The notes beneath the pieces were generated by a model. The model saw nothing but the letters and a program-made list of their open reading frames with translations, was not told the DNA's origin and made no database searches. Both the position numbers and the translations under genes were made by a program. A DNA stretch of 27,847 nt. Origin: Phocaeicola_A sp964481755 (lineage in GTDB: Bacteria > Bacteroidota > Bacteroidia > Bacteroidales > Bacteroidaceae). The stretch covers positions 1 through 27,847 of the forward strand of contig CAYZVH010000022.1 in NCBI GenBank assembly GCA_964481755.1, in the 5' to 3' direction. Every line of letters begins with the position of its first letter. Position 1 is the first letter of the stretch. Of the stretch, positions 13,924 through 21,481 are shown piece after piece.

Positions 13924-13987
13924 CTGAATTTTCAGTTGGTAGTGAAATGATGCAACTACTTTTCCTTGTGGTCGGATGGAACTCAGC

Positions 13988-15355
13988 CTATTCGTGACTG
14001 ATGTTCTTTTCGGTGAAGTTCTCCACGTTCTTCACCTGCTTGTAGAACTCGTTCACTTTGCCTACACGCACGTCCTCCACGTGGACGTTCTTCACCGGTA
14101 GCCGCTCGTCGCCCTTCAGGTCGATGATGGCGTCGGCCGACTCGCACTCTACATTCTTCATGTAAATGCCGTCGATGCGGGTGATGCGGGTTTCGTAGGT
14201 GGGCACGAGGTCTTTCCACTGGTAGAGCACGTCGGTGTCAATCTCCAACACCCGCTGTGCGCTGATGACTTTCACGTTCTCCATGTGGATGTTCTCCACA
14301 AAGGCGCCGCGGCGGTGGTTGGTCTTCACGAAGAAGACACGGTAGACGGAGTTGGTGACTTCGCAGTCGCGCATGTAGACGTTGCGTATGCCGCCGGAGA
14401 TTTCGCTGCCGATGCCCAGCAGTACGTGGCCCTTCAGCACCTTGCAGTTGCGCACCACGATGTTCTCGGTAGGTGTGTGCAGTCGCCAGGCGTCGCGGTT
14501 GCGGCCGGACTTGATGACGATGGCGTCGTCACCCTGGTCGAACAGACAGTCTTCCACGAGGAAGTCCTGCGTCATCTCCAGGTCGATGCCGTCGTTGTTG
14601 TGGCCGTGTGCCTTCACGTCGAGGTTGCGGGCAATGCCGCCCTTACACATATACATATGTATAGTCCAGAAGGGACTCTCGCGAATCTTGAATCCGTCGA
14701 GTAACACATGCTTGCAGCGGTTGAAGTGTATCAGGTGCGGACGCAGATGGTTCTCACCAACAGCCATCTGCCGCTCTTCCACCGGAACGTCCGTGGAGGC
14801 TTTGGTGTAGAGCTCCTTCAGCGCGTTCATGTGTGCCTGGGGCCGCGGAAACCATTTCTTCCACAGGTCCATCTTCGGGCTCAGCGTTCCCGATCCGGTG
14901 ATGGCTATGTTCTCGCAGTCGAAAGCGTACAGCAGGGGAGAGTAGTTGTAGCACTCCATGCCCTCCCACGATGTCATCACGGCGGGCAGGTAATGCTCGG
15001 GGTCGTCCGAGAAACGGAGCACGGCACCCTCTTCCAAATGGAGGTTCACATTACTCTTGAAATGTATCGGGCCGGTCTGCCACTCGCCGGCAGGCACTAT
15101 CACCCGTCCGCCGCCGGCCTGGTTACAAGCCTCTATGGCTTTGGCGATGGCTTCGGTGTTGTCCGCTGTGGGGTCGGTCGTGGCTCCATAGGCGGTGATG
15201 TTGAAGTCGCGGTCCGGGTAGATAAACTCTTGGATGGCGGGCATGCTGAACGGAGCCTCCACCTTCACCTCTTTGTACGAGCTCTGGGCATAGGCGGCGA
15301 GCGTCATGCACATCCCTGTGGCAATCAGCCAAGTCTTCAGATTGAATGTTTTCAT
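13988..15355 (-). CDS. Secreted glycoside hydrolase family 28 (pectinase-like)
   Basis: This 455-residue protein has a signal peptide (MKTFNLKTWLIATGMCMTLAAYA, cleavage before QSSY). A right-handed beta-helix domain of the polygalacturonase family follows. It opens with FNITAYGATTDPTADNTEAI and GGGRVIVPAGEWQTGPI. The catalytic pattern is present: NDGID (Asp255), GDDA (Asp276/Asp277), Gly309-His310, and a Lys344 region in place of the RIK motif. It should hydrolyse galacturonosyl bonds in pectin in the periplasm or at the cell surface. The open frame extends 29 codons upstream, but the promoter lies inside that extension. No SusC/D, lyase or regulator is beside it. Confidence 0.92.
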   Translation of the reverse strand: MKTFNLKTWLIATGMCMTLAAYAQSSYKEVKVEAPFSMPAIQEFIYPDRDFNITAYGATTDPTADNTEAIAKAIEACNQAGGGRVIVPAGEWQTGPIHFKSNVNLHLEEGAVLRFSDDPEHYLPAVMTSWEGMECYNYSPLLYAFDCENIAITGSGTLSPKMDLWKKWFPRPQAHMNALKELYTKASTDVPVEERQMAVGENHLRPHLIHFNRCKHVLLDGFKIRESPFWTIHMYMCKGGIARNLDVKAHGHNNDGIDLEMTQDFLVEDCLFDQGDDAIVIKSGRNRDAWRLHTPTENIVVRNCKVLKGHVLLGIGSEISGGIRNVYMRDCEVTNSVYRVFFVKTNHRRGAFVENIHMENVKVISAQRVLEIDTDVLYQWKDLVPTYETRITRIDGIYMKNVECESADAIIDLKGDERLPVKNVHVEDVRVGKVNEFYKQVKNVENFTEKNISHE

Positions 15356-15692
15356 GTGTAAAGGTAATTGATTTGTTTCGTTCGCAAAGTTAGAGATTAT
15401 TTCCTTTGCGGAGTATGGAAATTCTGTTGCATGGATAGACAAAATCGCTATTCCTTCGCTTTTGTGACATTCTACAGAAAAACTCTCCCTTCTTTACATC
15501 GATTCTAAATATCTTTTTCTATCTTTACGGATTGAAAACGTTAGTTACTATCTTAGGAATAATAGTTAGCTGACATTCAATGTCTTATCATTCGCACCGG
15601 TGAGAGGGGCGTGGAGGGGCTTGGCCGGAATGTGGCCGATGGTCCTCGATGATGAGGCTTCGAGACAAGAAAAAGAAAAAAGAATATATAAA
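15356..15692. other. Divergent spacer between GH28 and recJ
   Basis: This 337-nt spacer contains the GH28 -7 box near its left end. The best recJ candidate is TATCTTTA at 15520-15527, one base off TAnnTTTG, which would leave a leader of about 160 nt. An in-frame GTG at 15600 extends the recJ frame but yields an unconserved N-terminus. Nothing else is recognisable. Confidence 0.5.
15385..15392 (-). promoter_or_regulatory. -7 box of the GH28 promoter
   Basis: The minus strand reads TAACTTTG, an exact TAnnTTTG match. It predicts a leader of about 22 nt before the ATG at 15355 and excludes the upstream in-frame start at 15442. No TTTG -33 is visible. Confidence 0.55.
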
Positions 15693-17417
15693 ATGAGTTA
15701 CAAATGGAATTACCAACCTCCTACACACGAACAAACAGAGGCGGCTAAAGAGCTTTCGAAAGAAGTTGGCATCAGTCCGGTCCTATGCAGGTTGCTCATA
15801 GAGCGTGGCATAGACACTGCCGCAGAAGCCAAACGCTTTTTCCGCCCTCAGCTGCACGACCTGCACGACCCGTTCCTGATGAACGATATGGATGTGGCTG
15901 TGGACCGGCTCAACACTGCTATGGGACGGAAGGAACGGATTTTGATTTATGGCGATTACGATGTGGACGGCACCACGGCCGTGGCGCTGGTTTACAAGTT
16001 CCTGCAGCAGTTCTACTCCAACATCGACTACTACATCCCCGACCGTTACAACGAGGGATACGGAGTCTCCTTCAAGGGAGTGGACTATGCCTACGAGACT
16101 GGTGTGAAGCTGATAATCGTGCTCGACTGCGGCATCAAGGCTGTGGAGGAGATTGCATACGCAAAAGAGAAAGGCATAGACTTCATCATCTGCGACCATC
16201 ATGTGCCCGATGAGGTGATGCCCCCCGCTGTGGCTATACTGAACGCCAAGCGGGAGGACTCGACGTACCCCTACTCGCACCTGTCGGGTTGCGGCGTGGG
16301 CTTCAAGTTGATGCAGGCGTTCGCCCAGAGCAACGGCATCGAGTTCTGCCAACTGACCCGCCTGCTCGACCTGGTGGCTGTGAGCATCGCTTCGGACATC
16401 GTCCCTATCATGGGCGAGAACCGCATCCTGGCCTACCACGGACTGAAGCAGCTCAACTCTAACCCGAGCATCGGACTGAAGGCCATCATCGATGTGTGCG
16501 GCTTGTCGGACAAGGAGATTACTGTCAGCGACATCGTCTTCAAGATTGGTCCGCGCATCAACGCGTCGGGACGCATACAGAACGGCAAAGAGGCGGTGGA
16601 CCTGCTCATCGAGAAGGATTTCTCGGCCGCGCTGGAGAAGAGCAACCAGATAAACCAGTATAACGAGACCCGTAAGGACCTCGACAAGGCCATGACGGAC
16701 GAGGCCAACAAGATAGTCGACAAGCTGGACGGACTGCACGACCGCCGCTCCATCGTCCTCTTCAACGAGGATTGGCACAAGGGTGTCATCGGCATCGTGG
16801 CCTCACGGTTGACGGAGATTTACTATCGTCCTGCCGTGGTGCTCACCCGCTCAGACGACCTGGCGACAGGTTCCGCTCGCTCGGTATCAGGGTTCGATGT
16901 CTACAAGGCCATCGAGTATTGCCGCGACTTGCTGGAGAACTTCGGCGGTCACACCTATGCCGCTGGCCTGTCCATGAAGGTGGAGAATGTGCCCGAGTTC
17001 GCCCGTCGTTTCGAGGAGTTCGTGTCGCAACACATACTGCCCGAGCAGACGAGTCCCGTCATCAACATCGATGCGGCGCTCGACTTCAAGGATATCACCT
17101 TCAAGTTCTACAGCGACCTGAAGAAGTTCAATCCCTTCGGACCGGACAACCACAAGCCAGTGTTCACCACGTTCCATGTCTACGACTACGGAACCAGCAA
17201 GGTGGTGGGCCGCGAGCAGGAACACATCAAACTGGAGTTGGTGGACAACAAGTCGAACAACGTCATCAACGGTATCGCCTTCGGACAGAGCTCGCAGGCG
17301 CGCTACATCAAGACCAAGCGGTCGTTCGACATCTGCTACACGATAGAGGAGAACACCCACAAACGGGGCGAGGTGCAGCTGCAGATTGAGGACATCCGCC
17401 CCACCGAGCAGGCCTAA
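15693..17417 (+). CDS. recJ: Single-stranded-DNA-specific exonuclease RecJ
   Basis: This 574-residue protein is the 5'-3' single-strand exonuclease of the DHH family, acting in recombinational and mismatch repair. Mn-binding motifs are visible: DYDVDG at 88-93, LDCG near 144-147 and DHH at 168-170. INASGRIQNGKEAVDLL and the DHHA1 part (HKGVIGIVASRL, GSARSVSGFDV, ENFGGHTYAAG) follow. An OB-fold occupies the C-terminus. The length fits the family when translation starts at the ATG at 15693 (MSYKWNYQPPTHEQT); the 31 extra codons upstream look non-coding. It lies 12 nt before recQ. Confidence 0.97.
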   Translation: MSYKWNYQPPTHEQTEAAKELSKEVGISPVLCRLLIERGIDTAAEAKRFFRPQLHDLHDPFLMNDMDVAVDRLNTAMGRKERILIYGDYDVDGTTAVALVYKFLQQFYSNIDYYIPDRYNEGYGVSFKGVDYAYETGVKLIIVLDCGIKAVEEIAYAKEKGIDFIICDHHVPDEVMPPAVAILNAKREDSTYPYSHLSGCGVGFKLMQAFAQSNGIEFCQLTRLLDLVAVSIASDIVPIMGENRILAYHGLKQLNSNPSIGLKAIIDVCGLSDKEITVSDIVFKIGPRINASGRIQNGKEAVDLLIEKDFSAALEKSNQINQYNETRKDLDKAMTDEANKIVDKLDGLHDRRSIVLFNEDWHKGVIGIVASRLTEIYYRPAVVLTRSDDLATGSARSVSGFDVYKAIEYCRDLLENFGGHTYAAGLSMKVENVPEFARRFEEFVSQHILPEQTSPVINIDAALDFKDITFKFYSDLKKFNPFGPDNHKPVFTTFHVYDYGTSKVVGREQEHIKLELVDNKSNNVINGIAFGQSSQARYIKTKRSFDICYTIEENTHKRGEVQLQIEDIRPTEQA

Positions 17418-17429
17418 ACACCTTTGTCC

Positions 17430-19328
17430 ATGGCAGACTACGAGGCGATACTGAAGCAATATTGGGGCTACGACTCGTTCCGTGGCATCCAGGCGGACAT
17501 CATCCACAGCATCGGTGCCGGGCGCGACACGCTCGGACTGATGCCTACGGGTGGGGGCAAGTCCATCACGTTCCAAGTACCCACGCTGGCACAGGAGGGA
17601 CTTTGCCTGGTCATCACCCCGCTGATTGCCCTCATGAAGGACCAGGTGGCTAACCTCCGTTCGCGTGGCATATTGGCCACGGCAGTCTACTCCGGCATGA
17701 CACGCCAGGAGATTATTGTGGCGCTGGAGAACTGCATCTTCGGCGACTACAAGTTCCTCTACATTTCGCCCGAGCGGTTGAACACCGAAATCTTCCAGGT
17801 GAAGCTGCGCCACATGCACGTCTGCATGATAGCGGTGGACGAGTCGCACTGCATCTCGCAATGGGGCTACGACTTCCGGCCCGCCTACCTCAACATCGCC
17901 CAAGTGCGCGAACTGTTGCCCGGCGTGCCGGTGCTGGCACTGACGGCAACCGCCACCCCCGAGGTGGTGACCGACATCCAACGTCTGCTCAAGTTCAAGG
18001 AGGAGAACGTCTTCCGTATGAGTTTCGAGCGGAGGAACCTCTCCTACGTGGTGCGCCATACCGAGGACAAAGAGGGCGAGCTCATCCACATCCTCAACAG
18101 CATGCCCGGCTCGGCCATCGTCTACACCCGCAACCGCAGGAAGACCAAGGAGATTGCCGACCTGCTGGGCAAGCATCACATCACGGCGGAGAACTACCAC
18201 GCCGGACTGAGCAATGCCGAGAAGGACATACGTCAGAAGAAATGGCAGAGCGGAGAGTCGCGCGTGATGGTGGCGACCAACGCCTTCGGCATGGGCATCG
18301 ACAAACCGGACGTCCGGTTGGTGGTGCACATCGACGTGCCCGACTCGCCCGAGGCCTACTTCCAGGAAGCCGGCAGGGCAGGCCGCGACGAGAAGTCCGC
18401 CTACGCCGTGCTGCTCTATCAGCCGCGTGACCGCACCCAACTGAGCCGGCGCATCCCCGACACCTTCCCCGACAAAGACTACATCCGGCAGATTTATGAG
18501 GAGCTGAGTTACTACTACCAGATGGCTATGGGCGACGGCTTCGAGTGCACCTACGAGTTCAACCTCGAGGATTTCTGCGCCCGCTTCAAACGTTTCCCCG
18601 TGCAGGCGGACAGTGCGCTGAAGATTCTCAGTCGGGCTGGCTACATCGAGTACACCGACGAGCAGGACAACTCCTCGCGACTGATGTTTACCGTGCAGCG
18701 GGATGAACTCTACCGTCTCCACAGCGAGACCGAGCAAGAGGAGCGGGTCATACGGTCCGTGCTCCGCTGCTATGGTGGGGTGTTCAGCGACTACGTTTAT
18801 GTGGAGGAGGCGGCCATAGCCAAAAAGGCGGGCCTCACTAACGAACAGGTCTACGAGACGCTGAAGGCCTTGACCCGTGAGCGGGTGTTGCACTACATTC
18901 CCCGCAAGAAGACTCCGTATATCACCTTTCGTCAACGGCGTGTAGAGAAGGACGAGTTGGTCATTCCCCGGTCGGTGTACGAAGACCGCAAGGAAAGCTA
19001 CGAGCGGCGCATCAAGGCGATGATCGACTACGCCACATCGGAGAACAACTGCCGCAGCCGTATGTTGCTCCGCTACTTCGGCGAGCACAACGAGCACGAC
19101 TGCATGCGGTGCGATGCCTGCTTGAGAAAGTATCGTTCGTCCGTCAGCAAACAGGATTTCCAAAGCATCAGTGAGCGGATTCTTGCTCTTTTGGCCGATG
19201 GCGAGGCTCACTCTGCCGATGAACTGAAAGCCGTCTATGCCGACAAGGCGATGGTGGATCAAGTGCTCGACCGCCTGGTGGGGGAGGAGCGGATAGTCGT
19301 GAAGGACGGAATGCTCTACAAAGGCTAG
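17430..19328 (+). CDS. recQ: ATP-dependent DNA helicase RecQ
   Basis: This 632-residue 3'-5' superfamily 2 helicase works with RecJ in the RecF pathway, and the adjacency suits that pairing. Motif 0 contains YWGYDSFRGIQ, Walker A is TGGGKS at 40-45, and Walker B with the aromatic-rich loop is DESHCISQWGYDFRP at 137-151. Motif III is ALTATAT, and motifs V-VI are ATNAFGMGIDKPDVR and QEAGRAGRD. The RQC zinc site has four cysteines in NNCRSRMLLRYFGE and DCMRCDACL. No clear HRDC domain follows; the C-terminal 80 residues are short. The frame also reads from a TTG at 17424, but the ATG at 17430 is preferred. Confidence 0.96.
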   Translation: MADYEAILKQYWGYDSFRGIQADIIHSIGAGRDTLGLMPTGGGKSITFQVPTLAQEGLCLVITPLIALMKDQVANLRSRGILATAVYSGMTRQEIIVALENCIFGDYKFLYISPERLNTEIFQVKLRHMHVCMIAVDESHCISQWGYDFRPAYLNIAQVRELLPGVPVLALTATATPEVVTDIQRLLKFKEENVFRMSFERRNLSYVVRHTEDKEGELIHILNSMPGSAIVYTRNRRKTKEIADLLGKHHITAENYHAGLSNAEKDIRQKKWQSGESRVMVATNAFGMGIDKPDVRLVVHIDVPDSPEAYFQEAGRAGRDEKSAYAVLLYQPRDRTQLSRRIPDTFPDKDYIRQIYEELSYYYQMAMGDGFECTYEFNLEDFCARFKRFPVQADSALKILSRAGYIEYTDEQDNSSRLMFTVQRDELYRLHSETEQEERVIRSVLRCYGGVFSDYVYVEEAAIAKKAGLTNEQVYETLKALTRERVLHYIPRKKTPYITFRQRRVEKDELVIPRSVYEDRKESYERRIKAMIDYATSENNCRSRMLLRYFGEHNEHDCMRCDACLRKYRSSVSKQDFQSISERILALLADGEAHSADELKAVYADKAMVDQVLDRLVGEERIVVKDGMLYKG

Positions 19329-19332
19329 CTGC

Positions 19333-19401
19333 CCTATATATAATAAGGTATAGGAGTGGCGCGTTTTGTCTCAGTGGCCTATATATAATAAGGTATAGGA
19401 G
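19333..19401 (+). repeat. 24-bp perfect direct repeat after recQ
   Basis: Identical 24-nt copies lie at 19333-19356 and 19378-19401, offset by 45 bp. Each begins CCTATATATAAT and ends GGTATAGGAG, and each contains its own 6-bp inverted repeat CCTATA...TATAGG. They lie between the recQ stop and the shared recQ/secG terminator, outside any gene. Confidence 0.9.
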
Positions 19402-19433
19402 AATTGATAGAATATAGGGGAAACAGGAAAACA

Positions 19434-19473
19434 CATCGGGCGGCTTACTCCTTGGAAAGTAAGCCGCCCGATG
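19434..19473 (-). terminator. Bidirectional terminator between recQ and secG
   Basis: A perfect 16-bp stem, CATCGGGCGGCTTACT with AGTAAGCCGCCCGATG, has an 8-nt loop. The minus-strand tail is TGTTTTCCTGTTT, a good U-rich tract for secG. The plus-strand tail CCTGTTTG is weaker but could serve recQ. Confidence 0.9.
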
Positions 19474-19495
19474 CCTGTTTGTAGGCTACAGTAGA

Positions 19496-19900
19496 TTATT
19501 CTGCTGCGTTATTCTCTGAACCTGTCTCTGCTGCGGGAGCTGCGGGCTGTTGTTCAGCGGCGTTGGCATCAGCGGCAGGGGTAGTTGCTTGCGAAGCGTC
19601 GAAACCGGGGATAGCCTGCGGGTTAGCTTGATTCTCCTGCTGGCTCTGCTCGATGATGACGGAGTTCTTATCTGATGAGTTGGGCAATGTGTAGGAAGAA
19701 GCCACGCTCAGCACCACCATGATGGCTGCGAGAGTCCAGGTTGTCTTCTCCAGAACGTCGGTAGTTTTGCGTACGCCCATAATCTGGTTCGATGAGGAAA
19801 ATCCCGATGCCAAGCCACCGCCTTTTGAGTTCTGTATCAATACGATGAAACACATCAAGATAGCTGCAAGTACAATTAATACAAGTAAAACTGAATACAT
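19496..19900 (-). CDS. secG: Preprotein translocase subunit SecG
   Basis: This 134-residue inner-membrane subunit of the SecYEG channel has membrane segments at about 2-22 and 54-70. The conserved loop NSKGGGLASGFSSSNQIMG between them is the SecG hallmark. After residue 75 comes a low-complexity tail rich in Ala, Gln, Pro and Asn, about 55 residues long, absent from short SecG proteins such as that of E. coli but seen in some Bacteroidetes. It is the last gene of the sigma-54 activator operon, 5 nt after the TPR gene, and ends in a strong terminator. Confidence 0.95.
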   Translation of the reverse strand: MYSVLLVLIVLAAILMCFIVLIQNSKGGGLASGFSSSNQIMGVRKTTDVLEKTTWTLAAIMVVLSVASSYTLPNSSDKNSVIIEQSQQENQANPQAIPGFDASQATTPAADANAAEQQPAAPAAETGSENNAAE

Positions 19901-19905
19901 CTTCG

Positions 19906-20970
19906 TTATTTCGATTTAGTGTTAATAATCAACTTCTCCAAAAATCTTATTTGGTCTGCAAAGTAAGTGTTTTTTTTTGGATATTTCAAACTTAATTTTT
20001 TAATTATTTCTAGAGCCTTCTCATATCGTTGCTGTTTGATGTAGATTCGGGCCAATGTCTCGGTGAAGAACCCGTCATCTTCGTCGTCCGTGGGGGTTGC
20101 AACCGATGGCCCTTCATCGTCCGGCTCGGCAAACGCTTCGTCGGCACTATCCTCATCGTCCAGTTCGTCTTCATCGTCCAGCGGCTCGGGCATTTTGTCC
20201 AACGACGGACGGGTTGTCTTGGAATGTTCTTCTTCCGTTGGTTCATCGAGCTCATCGTCTGGTTCGTCTTCATCATCCTCCAGCGGTGCGGACGCTACGT
20301 TCCATGCCGGTTTTTCCTCCTCCTTTGGGGGGGTGCCAACAGATTCCTCAGAATTCTCGTCCGTGGGGTTCTGATGAAAGGTTATGAGGGTGGCTTTCTT
20401 CGCGGGGCGCGTTCCCTCTTTGTTGGCGGACTGTCCCTCTTCGTCAGCCGGCAGCCCGAGCTTCGGGAAACCGTTGGCCGACTTCTCCAGGAAACTGTCT
20501 ATGAGGCTCTGTCCACGCATCGGCTTCTCCATCTCCGGCGCTTCCGATGCCGGCGTCCCCTCTTCGTGTAGCATGTATGTGATGTAGTCCGCCTGCAGGC
20601 TTCCCTCGTCTACATCGGTCTGTTGCTCTTCGGGCACCGTGGCGAGGAAGTCGTCTATCAGCTGTAGCGTGCGGTCCAGGCAGCCGTTGTCGTCCGCTTG
20701 CTCCACTCTGATGCGATTGCTCTGTCGGGTTTGGCTCTGCTTCTCGCCCTCTATCAGGGTGAACAGCTTCTTGCGGTCAGGTATCCACACGGCGGCTTTC
20801 CTCAACTCGTCGCCGAAGGACGCGTCGTGTAGCAGGTAAAGGTTCTTCAGATAGAGCAACCGTGCGGTAGCGAAATAGGGGTAGCGTGCGAGCAACGTCC
20901 GTAGCTCGTAGAGGGTCTCTTTGTTCAAATGTTCCGGATGTTCTATCCAGTGCTGCAGTTTCTCCGTCAT
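19906..20970 (-). CDS. Acidic TPR-containing protein
   Basis: This 354-residue protein has no signal peptide. The N-terminal 80 residues are helical (HWIEHPEHLNKETLYELRTL, ARLLYLKNLYLLHDASFGDE). A long Asp/Glu/Pro-rich low-complexity region runs from about 225 to 305. One TPR-like hairpin closes the protein at 308-345 (ETLARIYIKQQRYEKALEII, LKYPKKNTYFADQI). The function is unknown. Its fixed place between lptE and secG, 3 nt and 5 nt from them, suggests a cytoplasmic role linked to envelope biogenesis or secretion. The repetitive GA-rich DNA of the acidic stretch also makes spurious frames on the plus strand. Confidence 0.8.
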   Translation of the reverse strand: MTEKLQHWIEHPEHLNKETLYELRTLLARYPYFATARLLYLKNLYLLHDASFGDELRKAAVWIPDRKKLFTLIEGEKQSQTRQSNRIRVEQADDNGCLDRTLQLIDDFLATVPEEQQTDVDEGSLQADYITYMLHEEGTPASEAPEMEKPMRGQSLIDSFLEKSANGFPKLGLPADEEGQSANKEGTRPAKKATLITFHQNPTDENSEESVGTPPKEEEKPAWNVASAPLEDDEDEPDDELDEPTEEEHSKTTRPSLDKMPEPLDDEDELDDEDSADEAFAEPDDEGPSVATPTDDEDDGFFTETLARIYIKQQRYEKALEIIKKLSLKYPKKNTYFADQIRFLEKLIINTKSK

Positions 20971-20973
20971 CTG

Positions 20974-21477
20974 TTACCAGTTTGCTACCGTAGCGTTGAA
21001 TATCTGCTCTGTGATGAGCTTTATCATTTCCGCTATCAGCTCGTCCTGCACGGAACTCAGTTGCAACGATGAGTCGTAGTCCTGTGTGGCGGAGAACTGT
21101 TGTTCGAAGTCTTCCGCGTGGTTGGTATTGTTGACAAAGCGTACGTTCACCGTCATCTTCAGCTCCACCTGGGCCGACTTGCCCTCGGCTGACACGGACT
21201 TGTTGAACTGGTCGTAGCCGGTTATCTCGCCGGAGATTTCCAGGTCACCGCCTCGCTTCACGAACTGCAGGCGGGTCTGCTTGGCATAGAGGTCTTGCAG
21301 GGCCGTGTTGAACTCCGGAGCCATCGGACCGTATTGGTAGAGCGCGCGGTTCTCGAAGTTGGCGATGGTGATGGTCTTCACCTTGTCGTAGTTGATGGAC
21401 GATCCGTTGAATTTATAGGAGACGCTGCACGACACGCAGGCTACGACGAGTAGCGCGAGGCCGAGCCATCGTCTCAT
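20974..21477 (-). CDS. lptE: LPS assembly lipoprotein LptE
   Basis: This 167-residue lipoprotein is expected to plug and assemble LptD at the outer membrane for lipopolysaccharide insertion. The signal peptide MRRWLGLALLVVACVSC offers two lipobox cysteines, Cys14 (VVAC) and Cys17. The latter precedes SVSYKFNG, where the mature protein of homologues begins. The body (NFENRALYQYGPMAPEFNTALQDL..., VSAEGKSAQVELKMTVNVRF) matches the Bacteroidetes LptE fold. The ATG at 21477 is 4 nt past the activator stop and gives a normal signal. An ATG at 21495 overlaps the activator and adds six residues before the signal. Confidence 0.88.
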   Translation of the reverse strand: MRRWLGLALLVVACVSCSVSYKFNGSSINYDKVKTITIANFENRALYQYGPMAPEFNTALQDLYAKQTRLQFVKRGGDLEISGEITGYDQFNKSVSAEGKSAQVELKMTVNVRFVNNTNHAEDFEQQFSATQDYDSSLQLSSVQDELIAEMIKLITEQIFNATVANW

Positions 21478-21481
21478 GGGT

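Noticed and set aside
15442..15442. A longer GH28 N-terminus starting at 15442
   Set aside because: The extra 29 residues precede a normal signal peptide, and the -7 box at 15385-15392 lies inside them.
16887..19262. A 791-codon open frame on the minus strand
   Set aside because: It is the antisense shadow of recJ and recQ, both of which have full sets of catalytic motifs. Its translation is rich in Val, Leu, His and Gln with no domain, the usual result of GC-biased third codon positions in the real genes.
19958..19990. A TACTTTGC motif as a secG promoter
   Set aside because: It is one base short of TAnnTTTG spacing and falls inside conserved coding sequence of the TPR protein (TYFADQ). secG follows by 5 nt and is most simply co-transcribed.
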